NCBI RefSeq assembly: GCF_001577755.1
Contig: NZ_CP010776.1
Coordinates: forward strand, 2,666,001-2,730,000
Reading direction: 5' to 3'
Source of the DNA: Rufibacter sp. DG15C
Lineage (GTDB): Bacteria > Bacteroidota > Bacteroidia > Cytophagales > Hymenobacteraceae
DNA length: 64,000 nt
In this document: positions 58,035 through 64,000 of the stretch, piece after piece
Layout of the letters: every line of letters starts with the position of its first letter
Position numbering within the stretch: position 1 is the first letter of the stretch
The notes under the pieces: generated by a model
The model's input: only the letters and a program-made list of their open reading frames with translations
Database searches by the model: none
Told to the model about the DNA's origin: nothing
Translations under genes and position numbers: made by a program

Positions 58035-59666
58035 ATGGAAGAGACACTTTCTATAGCGCAGGACAATCCATTGGTATCGGTTATTATTCCGTGTTATAAC
58101 CAAGGACATTTCCTGTCAAAAGCCATAGAAAGCATCTTTCGCCAAACTTACGCACACACCCAAATTGTAGTAGTAGATGATGGTTCTACAGATCAGACCT
58201 CAGTTGTAGCCAAACAGTACCCAAGTGTACACTACCTCTACCAAGAAAACCAAGGATTGCCTTCTGCCAGAAATTCGGGAATACGCCATAGTACAGGTGA
58301 CATGCTTTTGTTTTTGGACGCTGATGATTGGCTGTACCCAAAAGGGATAGAAAGCAACGTGCGCCGGCTGCTACAGCAGAAAGAGGCGGCTTTTGTGTCA
58401 GGAACGTTTGATGCCTTTTACATGCAAGAGAACGCCATCAAAGAAGGAGTGGTGCCAGTGATAGACAACCACTACGCCCATTTGTTGCAAGGCAATTACA
58501 TTGGCATGGTGGCTACGGTGTTGTTTAGAAGGTCGGTGTTTGAGGAATTCCTGTTTAATCCTTCGCTTAAAAACTGTGAGGACTACGACCTGTATTTGCG
58601 TGTAGCCAGAAAATACCCCGTTCTGCATCACACAGATAAGATTGCGGTTTACCGGTTCCATACGGCCAACATGTCCTCAAACATACCTAAGATGCTAAAA
58701 GGCTCGCTGGCTACATTGGACAGGCAAAAAGACCAGTTGCAAACCGACGAAGAACGGAAGGCATATCTAAAAGGAAGAACCGCCTGGAAGAAATATTACT
58801 GCCGTGAACTCTATGAGCATCAATTGAAGGAGAAAAGGCCTTTGACTTTAAACGCGCTTTTAACTTTTCTGCAACACAGACCCCAATACTTGCTTCCTTA
58901 TTCTCTAAAAGCGAACAAAGCCATGGTGAAGAAAAAAGTAAAAAAACTGATTCCGGCCTCTTGGTTGCGCTATCTGCACAGAAACAACTGGTACAGAAAT
59001 TTTATCCCGGCGGTAGGAGAAGTAAAGTTCGGGGATTTTGGAAGCACCAAGCCGTTCAGCACAGATTTTGGCTATGACCGCGGCGGTCCCATAGACCGCT
59101 TCTACATAGAGCAGTTTTTAACGGAGAAAGCAAGCAGCATCAATGGCCGCGTTTTAGAAATAGGAGACAATGAGTACACGCTTAATTATGGCCAGGAAAA
59201 GGTAACGCAAAGCGATATTCTGCATATAGATGAAAGCAACCCCAAAGCCACGTTTATAGCAGATATAAGCAATGCGCCTCACCTGCCCGCCACTGCCTTT
59301 GATTGTCTCCTGCTCACGCAAACCCTGCATTTAATTTATGACGTGAGAGGCGCACTCAGCACGTGCCATCGCATCTTAAAACCTGGTGGTAACCTCCTGC
59401 TGACCGTACCTGGCATCACTCCCATTGACCACGGCGAATGGAAGGAAACTTGGTACTGGGCCTTCACAGACAAAGCCATGCGCAAGCTCTTAGAAGAGGC
59501 TTTTCCAGGCGGGCAAATAGAGATTACCACCTACGGCAATGTGTTTGCGGCCAGTAAGTTTTTATACGGCTTGGGTTTGCCTGAAGTACCCAAAGAGAAA
59601 CTAGAGGAGCATGACCCGCACTACCAAGTCATAGTAGCGGTAAAAGCCACCAAAGCCGCAGCATAA
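58035..59666 (+). CDS. Glycosyltransferase family 2 fused to a SAM methyltransferase
   Basis: A 543-residue two-domain protein. Residues 1-310 are a GT-A transferase (VSVIIPCYNQGHFLSKAIES, IVVVDDGSTDQT, MLLFLDADDWLYPKG). After a linker comes a class I methyltransferase-like domain (VLEIGDNEYTLNYGQEKVT, KATFIADISNAPHLPATAFD, HRILKPGGNLLLTVPGI). The SAM-binding loop is GDN rather than GxGxG, as in some sugar/cell-wall methyltransferases. ATG at 58035 is preferred over the TTG at 58008, which overlaps the previous gene. It could add and cap the chain-end sugar recognised by Wzt. Confidence 0.85.
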   Translation: MEETLSIAQDNPLVSVIIPCYNQGHFLSKAIESIFRQTYAHTQIVVVDDGSTDQTSVVAKQYPSVHYLYQENQGLPSARNSGIRHSTGDMLLFLDADDWLYPKGIESNVRRLLQQKEAAFVSGTFDAFYMQENAIKEGVVPVIDNHYAHLLQGNYIGMVATVLFRRSVFEEFLFNPSLKNCEDYDLYLRVARKYPVLHHTDKIAVYRFHTANMSSNIPKMLKGSLATLDRQKDQLQTDEERKAYLKGRTAWKKYYCRELYEHQLKEKRPLTLNALLTFLQHRPQYLLPYSLKANKAMVKKKVKKLIPASWLRYLHRNNWYRNFIPAVGEVKFGDFGSTKPFSTDFGYDRGGPIDRFYIEQFLTEKASSINGRVLEIGDNEYTLNYGQEKVTQSDILHIDESNPKATFIADISNAPHLPATAFDCLLLTQTLHLIYDVRGALSTCHRILKPGGNLLLTVPGITPIDHGEWKETWYWAFTDKAMRKLLEEAFPGGQIEITTYGNVFAASKFLYGLGLPEVPKEKLEEHDPHYQVIVAVKATKAAA

Positions 59667-59667
59667 T

Positions 59668-60678
59668 ATGGTAGCCAAACTCAAACATATTATCAAGGAC
59701 TATTTAAAGCCCAGCGCGTTGGTACTCATGTACCATAGAGTAGAGGCGCCTGACCATGATGTTTGGGATATCTCTGTGCACCCAGAACGGTTTGAACAGC
59801 AACTGCAAGCCCTAAAAAATCACTACCGGGTTATTCCCTTGAGCGAGTTGTTAGACCGCCAGAAGAAAAATAGCCTTCAGAGTAATACCTTGGCTATCAC
59901 ATTTGATGACGGTTATGCAGATAATTTCTTTATAGCAAAACCCTTGCTAGACAAATACAATCTACCAGCTACATTCTTTATTGCCACAAGAAACACAGAC
60001 ACAGCCAACGGGTTTTGGTGGGATGAATTAGAGGAGGTGATGTTAGGGACAGCCCAGTTGCCAACTCACTTCAAAATGAATGTGTCTGGAATAGAGCTTG
60101 ACCTGGACCTAGGCGAGGAATGCAACCTCACCCAGGACCTTAAAGAAAAGCTAAGCCATTGGAAAGCGTTTGTGCAGGAAACAGACACCCAACGCAGCAA
60201 GCTGTTTTTGCAACTTTGGCAAGTCCTCAGGCCTTTAGCCCATGCAGAGCAACAACAGTATTTGGCTAGCATCAAAGAATGGGCAGGAAGAACAGCTGTT
60301 GACGAGAAGAAGTCTACATGCATGTCCTATGCCCAATTGAAAGAACTTGCTGCTAACTCGCTTTTTGAGGTGGGGAGCCATACCAATACACATCCATTAT
60401 TACCTAGCCTCAGCAAAGAACAACAGCTCCTAGAGTGGAGACAGAATCGTGATGTTTTACAGGACATCACAAGCCAGAATGTCAAAACCTGTTCATTTCC
60501 CTATGGCGCTTACAACGCAGAAAGCATAGAAGTTACGCAGCAAATTGGTTTTTCTGGCGCATTCACCACGCAAGAACAACGCATTCACCAGCACACAAAT
60601 CCTTTCCAATTAGGTAGGATCCAAGTTCCTGATTTAGGGGAACAGGCGTTTCAGAAATTCCTTAGCTATCCTAGATAA
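59668..60678 (+). CDS. Polysaccharide deacetylase (NodB-type)
   Basis: A 336-residue protein without a signal. ALVLMYHRVEAPDHDVW opens the domain, LAITFDDGYADNFFIAKPLLDKYNLPATFFIAT carries the catalytic DD, FEVGSHTNTHPLLPSL the HxxxH metal pair, and CSFPYGAYNAESIEV the RxPYG-like strand. It is larger than the core NodB domain, with an insert of about 90 residues. It may N-deacetylate a hexosamine of the polymer, in the cytosol. It starts one base after the fusion gene's stop, so it is cotranscribed. Confidence 0.9.
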   Translation: MVAKLKHIIKDYLKPSALVLMYHRVEAPDHDVWDISVHPERFEQQLQALKNHYRVIPLSELLDRQKKNSLQSNTLAITFDDGYADNFFIAKPLLDKYNLPATFFIATRNTDTANGFWWDELEEVMLGTAQLPTHFKMNVSGIELDLDLGEECNLTQDLKEKLSHWKAFVQETDTQRSKLFLQLWQVLRPLAHAEQQQYLASIKEWAGRTAVDEKKSTCMSYAQLKELAANSLFEVGSHTNTHPLLPSLSKEQQLLEWRQNRDVLQDITSQNVKTCSFPYGAYNAESIEVTQQIGFSGAFTTQEQRIHQHTNPFQLGRIQVPDLGEQAFQKFLSYPR

Positions 60679-60695
60679 CGTTATTCCTGCTACTT

Positions 60696-61625
60696 ATGAG
60701 TACTTTGAATAGGCCGCTTGTCTCGGTGATTATCCCGTTCTACAACGAAGAGGAATTCCTCTCAGAGGCCATTGACAGCGTGCGTCAGCAAACGTACGCC
60801 CACTGGGAAATCATCTTGGTAGACGACGGCTCCACCAACCACAGTCGGGACATTGCCAAAGGCTATGCCGCCGCCTACCCAGAAAAGATTACTTATGTAG
60901 ACCACGCAGGACACAGCAACAAAGGTGCAGCGGCCAGTAGAAACCTAGGGGTAAGGCAGGCTAAGGGAGAGCTTTTCGCATTCCTGGATTCTGATGACGT
61001 CTGGTTGCCATTTAAGCTGGAAAACCAAGTAAAGTTATTTGAAAAGAACCCAGAGGTGGGAATGGTGGCCGAAGCCTCTGAGTATTGGTTTAGTTGGGAG
61101 AATCCCGCCAGGAAAGACGTGGAAGTGCAGATTGGAGTAGAGGCAAATAGGGTGTATAAGCCTTTTGAGTTAGCCAGGGCTTTGTATCCATTACAAGCCA
61201 AATCCTGTCCATGTCCTTCGGCGGTGGTCATGACCAAAGAGGCGTTTGAGAGGTCTGGTGGGTTTGAAGAGTCCTTTATCAACGACTACCAGATGTATGA
61301 AGACCAGGCATTTTTAAGCAAGGTCTATCTGCAAGAGAATGTCTACATCTCTTCGGCGTGCCACAACCGCTACCGCCAACGGGTGGGCTCTGTGGAGCAG
61401 AGTGCCAAAGCCAATGGCTTGTACCACGTGGCCCGGCACTATTTCCTGACTTGGTATGAGGCCTATTTGCAACAGCACCATATCCAAGACCCTGAGATAG
61501 TAGGGCTTCTTGAAAACGCATTTCAGCCGTACCGCCATCCGCAGCAGTATTTCATAAAACACACGCTGCCCACCAAGATTAAACACATTTTTAGAAGAGG
61601 AATACGCAAACTTGCCCATTCATGA
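60696..61625 (+). CDS. Family 2 glycosyltransferase
   Basis: A 309-residue GT-A enzyme. VSVIIPFYNEEEFLSEAIDS, IILVDDGSTNHSRDI, AAASRNLGVRQAKGELFAFLDSDDVWLPFK (DSD metal motif) and YEDQAFLSKVYL (ED motif) are clear. CPCPSAVVMTKEAFERSGGF is the acceptor loop. It overlaps the next GT2 gene by four bases (61622-61625). Specific sugar unknown. Confidence 0.91.
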   Translation: MSTLNRPLVSVIIPFYNEEEFLSEAIDSVRQQTYAHWEIILVDDGSTNHSRDIAKGYAAAYPEKITYVDHAGHSNKGAAASRNLGVRQAKGELFAFLDSDDVWLPFKLENQVKLFEKNPEVGMVAEASEYWFSWENPARKDVEVQIGVEANRVYKPFELARALYPLQAKSCPCPSAVVMTKEAFERSGGFEESFINDYQMYEDQAFLSKVYLQENVYISSACHNRYRQRVGSVEQSAKANGLYHVARHYFLTWYEAYLQQHHIQDPEIVGLLENAFQPYRHPQQYFIKHTLPTKIKHIFRRGIRKLAHS

Positions 61626-62692
61626 TGCCAGCCGTCTCTGTGTTAATGCCCGTCTACAACGCTCAAGATTTTCTGGCAGCGGCCATGGAGAGTATTCTCC
61701 AGCAGTCTTTCCGTGATTTTGAGTTCCTGATTATAGATGACGGGTCTACAGATGACAGCGTAGCCATTATTCAATCCTATCAAGACCCACGCATTCGGTT
61801 GTGCCAGAATGAACAGAATCTGGGCATCAGTGCCACTTTAAACAAAGGGATTGATCTAGCGCGGGCGCCCTACATAGCCAGAATGGACGCAGATGATGTC
61901 GCGTATCCAGACCGTCTGCAAAAGCAGGTAACTTATTTAAAGCAAAACCCAGCCTGTGCCATGGTGTCTTCCTTTGTGAAGGTGATAGATGAGCAGGGGA
62001 AGTTTGTGAGGCAGGATGACTTCAAAAGCGAGTATTTCTATTACAACCTCACCTTTATCTGCTGGATTTACCACCCAACAGTCATGTACCGCAGGGAGGC
62101 CGTGCAAGCCGTAAATGGCTACACCAAACCATACGCAGAGGACTTTGAGCTGTTCTGGCAACTCTCCAGAAACTACCGCATCCATACCCTGCCTGAGCTA
62201 CTATTGGACTACCGGGTTACCAGCAAAAGCCTGCACCAGGTTTTACGCAAAGAGGAGTATGCCCAGGCTCAACAAGAGCAGATTCAGCGGAACATACAAT
62301 ACTATACCAGAACAGATAAATCTTTGCCGCCGGCTTTCATTGACTGCTATCAGTATAGCTTCTTGCCTTTGTTGCAAGAGAAAAAGGTCCACCAAATTGT
62401 AGCCTGCCTAAAAACACTGGATGGTATCACCCAAAAAATCTTAGAAACAGAAAACCCCAACAGAAACAGCCAGGATATTCAAAAAGCAGCCATTTACAAG
62501 AAACGGTACATCGTGAATTTCTTTCTTAAGCGTTTAGCCTGGCCCCAGAGAATCTACCTTTTGCTTTCTGTTTTTACCCTGAAGGATGTAGTCAAATTTT
62601 ATAGAGCCCAAGCCATTGAAGCCAAAAGAAAAAAAGCAACGCCAGCGTTACAAAAGCAGCCACACTTATCCCATGAGTTAAGCTTTACCTAA
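61622..62692 (+). CDS. Family 2 glycosyltransferase
   Basis: A 356-residue GT-A enzyme. VSVLMPVYNAQDFLAAAMES, LIIDDGSTDDSVAII, GISATLNKGIDLARAPYIARMDADDVAYPDRLQKQV (DAD metal motif) and YAEDFELFWQLSRN (ED motif) are typical of the capsular group that includes galactosyl- and N-acetylglucosaminyl-transferases. Its ATG overlaps the previous stop. The C-terminal 80 residues are basic and may lie on the membrane. Confidence 0.91.
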   Translation: MMPAVSVLMPVYNAQDFLAAAMESILQQSFRDFEFLIIDDGSTDDSVAIIQSYQDPRIRLCQNEQNLGISATLNKGIDLARAPYIARMDADDVAYPDRLQKQVTYLKQNPACAMVSSFVKVIDEQGKFVRQDDFKSEYFYYNLTFICWIYHPTVMYRREAVQAVNGYTKPYAEDFELFWQLSRNYRIHTLPELLLDYRVTSKSLHQVLRKEEYAQAQQEQIQRNIQYYTRTDKSLPPAFIDCYQYSFLPLLQEKKVHQIVACLKTLDGITQKILETENPNRNSQDIQKAAIYKKRYIVNFFLKRLAWPQRIYLLLSVFTLKDVVKFYRAQAIEAKRKKATPALQKQPHLSHELSFT

Positions 62693-62719
62693 TCTACTTC
62701 TTACCTATAATCGCACACC

Positions 62720-63706
62720 ATGACCAGAATCCCCATGTCACCGCCCATCATTCAACCGTTACCTATTAGTAGGGAGCGGCCGTTGTGGTCTGTGATGATT
62801 CCGGTGTACAACTGTGGAGCGTTTTTAAAAGAAGCCTTGGAGAGTGTGCTGGCACAGGAGATTCCAGAACGGCAAATGCAGATGGAGGTAGTGGACGACG
62901 CCAGTACTGACATAGATGTTCAACAGCTAGTGCAAGAAATTGGCAAGGGCAGAATCTCCTATTATAGACAAGCGGAGAACGTTGGTAGCCTACGCAATTT
63001 TGAGACCTGCCTCAACCGGGCCAACGGACATTTGGTGCATCTGCTCCACGGCGACGACTATGTAGGAATTGGATATTACTCGCAAATAGCCCAACTGTTT
63101 GATCAATACCCAGAAGCGGGCGCAGCTTTTTGCCGGTACCGGTGCGTCAATGAGAAAGGGGAGAAGGTCTATGACAAAACCCCTGAAAGGACCACAGAAG
63201 GCATTTTAAACAATTGGCTTTTAAAAATAAGCGAACGCCAGCAGGCACAGTATGTGGCCATGACCGTCCGCCGAACAGTGTATGAGCAGCTAGGTGGCTT
63301 TTATGCGTTGGAGTACGGCGAAGACTGGGAAATGTGGGTGAGGATTGCGAGCCGTTTTCCAGTGGCTTATACTCCCAGGACCCTGGCCTTTTACCGGGAA
63401 CATGCCCATTCCATTTCAGGGAGCAGGTTCTCTTCTGGCCAGCATTTGCAGGATTTAGCCACCGCCATGCGCCTCATCCAACAGCACCTCCCCGAAAAGC
63501 ATAGACGTCATATCCTGAAAAAATCGCAGCGCTACTATGCCGGGTACGGTTTAAAGGTAGCCCGCAAATTATGGCGCCGCGTGCCCAATCAGTCGGCCAC
63601 GGTGGCCCAAATCCGCCAATCTCTCCAACTCTACCAGAGTCCTATGTTATACCTGCTCAGCTTAAAATTACACGCCATGATGTTACTCAAAAGATTATGG
63701 AATTAG
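62720..63706 (+). CDS. Family 2 glycosyltransferase
   Basis: A 328-residue GT-A enzyme. WSVMIPVYNCGAFLKEALES, MEVVDDASTDIDVQQL, NRANGHLVHLLHGDDYVGIGYYSQIAQLF (GDD metal motif) and YGEDWEMWVRIASRF (ED motif) are visible. A second ATG lies 15 bases after the first (62735), so the start has some slack. The stop overlaps the following glycosyltransferase gene by 10 bases. Confidence 0.9.
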   Translation: MTRIPMSPPIIQPLPISRERPLWSVMIPVYNCGAFLKEALESVLAQEIPERQMQMEVVDDASTDIDVQQLVQEIGKGRISYYRQAENVGSLRNFETCLNRANGHLVHLLHGDDYVGIGYYSQIAQLFDQYPEAGAAFCRYRCVNEKGEKVYDKTPERTTEGILNNWLLKISERQQAQYVAMTVRRTVYEQLGGFYALEYGEDWEMWVRIASRFPVAYTPRTLAFYREHAHSISGSRFSSGQHLQDLATAMRLIQQHLPEKHRRHILKKSQRYYAGYGLKVARKLWRRVPNQSATVAQIRQSLQLYQSPMLYLLSLKLHAMMLLKRLWN

Positions 63707-64000
63707 GGATATCTGTGATTATCTGCACCTACAACGGTGCCAGGCTTTTGCCCAAAACCCTCAAACATCTGGCGCAACAGCAGGTAAGGGATGATGTGAA
63801 ATGGGAAGTGCTGGTCATTGACAACGCCTCCACAGACAATACCCAGATTGTTATTAGGGATGTTTGGGCAGATGGCAAAAGCACCGTCCCCTTGACAGTT
63901 CTGTATCAAGCTAATCCTGGATTATCTCATGCCCGCCACATGGCGTTAGAGAATGCCGCCTATGAGTTTGTTCTCTTCTGTGATGATGACAACTGGCTGG
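63697..64000 (+). CDS. Family 2 glycosyltransferase, N-terminal part (cut by window edge)
   Basis: The open frame starts at ATG 63697, overlapping the previous gene by 10 bases, and continues past the right edge with about 101 codons visible. ISVIICTYNGARLLPKTLKH opens the GT-A fold, VLVIDNASTDNTQIV has the first Asp pair, NPGLSHARHMALENAAYEFV precedes FCDDDNWL, the metal-binding site. The DDDNWL form is common in a GT2 subgroup of Gram-negative surface-polysaccharide loci. C-terminal features cannot be seen. Confidence 0.88.
   Translation, partial: MELGISVIICTYNGARLLPKTLKHLAQQQVRDDVKWEVLVIDNASTDNTQIVIRDVWADGKSTVPLTVLYQANPGLSHARHMALENAAYEFVLFCDDDNWL

Overview
The window is chromosomal DNA of a Bacteroidota bacterium, most likely Cytophagales/Hymenobacteraceae (Rufibacter/Nibribacter/Pontibacter-like). 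This rests on Bacteroidota-type -7 promoter boxes (TAnnTTTG) before several genes, the near absence of Shine-Dalgarno sequences, and families typical of the phylum (PepSY-like lipoproteins, NatAB-type exporter, bacterial inositol-lipid genes). The genus is an inference. I saw no rRNA, tRNA, CRISPR array, integrase or transposase.

Layout. (1) 1-2.8 kb: 3' end of an asparagine synthase gene, then UDP-glucose dehydrogenase and a UDP-glucuronate decarboxylase-like epimerase, which together supply UDP-glucuronate/UDP-xylose. (2) 2.8-17.1 kb: a visibly AT-rich polysaccharide island with a Wzx-type flippase, a sugar aminotransferase, five glycosyltransferases and an unusual set (HAD phosphatase, UbiA-like membrane protein, membrane-anchored transglutaminase-like protein). 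A minus-strand cassette follows: polymerase-like membrane protein, deacetylase-like protein and GNAT acyltransferase. (3) 17.1-53.3 kb: a higher-GC core with mostly single housekeeping genes or short operons: TPR protein, M42 peptidase, membrane pyrophosphatase, hpt, adk, obg, grpE-dnaJ, NatAB-type ABC exporter, ChaN, A-type Fe-S carrier, dinB, tex, a two-component system with PepSY-like and SdiA-regulated-type lipoproteins, an inositol-phospholipid operon (Ino1, PgpA-like, GtrA, CDP-alcohol phosphatidyltransferase), a phosphodiesterase, a GH3 enzyme, a dienelactone hydrolase and a Nudix hydrolase. (4) 53.4-64 kb: a second polysaccharide cluster using ABC export (Wzm/Wzt with a C-terminal sugar-binding domain), seven glycosyltransferases (one fused to a methyltransferase, the last cut by the window edge) and a polysaccharide deacetylase.

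The most striking unexplained structure is a dispersed intergenic inverted repeat of about 38 bp (arms CGTTTTTGGCCTG / CAGGCCAAAAACG). I count 18 full copies and one half copy, all between 18.4 and 53.3 kb and none in the two glycan clusters. Fifteen of the 18 lie within about 90 bp downstream of, or on, a stop codon, and several abut an ordinary terminator hairpin so that the T5 of the repeat becomes its U-tract. Arm covariation and extra copy-specific pairing suggest a selected 3'-end or termination element. A second element, 232 bp with perfect 30-bp terminal inverted repeats (33866-34097), looks like a MITE. Most start codons were re-chosen where an open frame runs upstream through a repeat, promoter or neighbouring gene; the reason is given in each entry.
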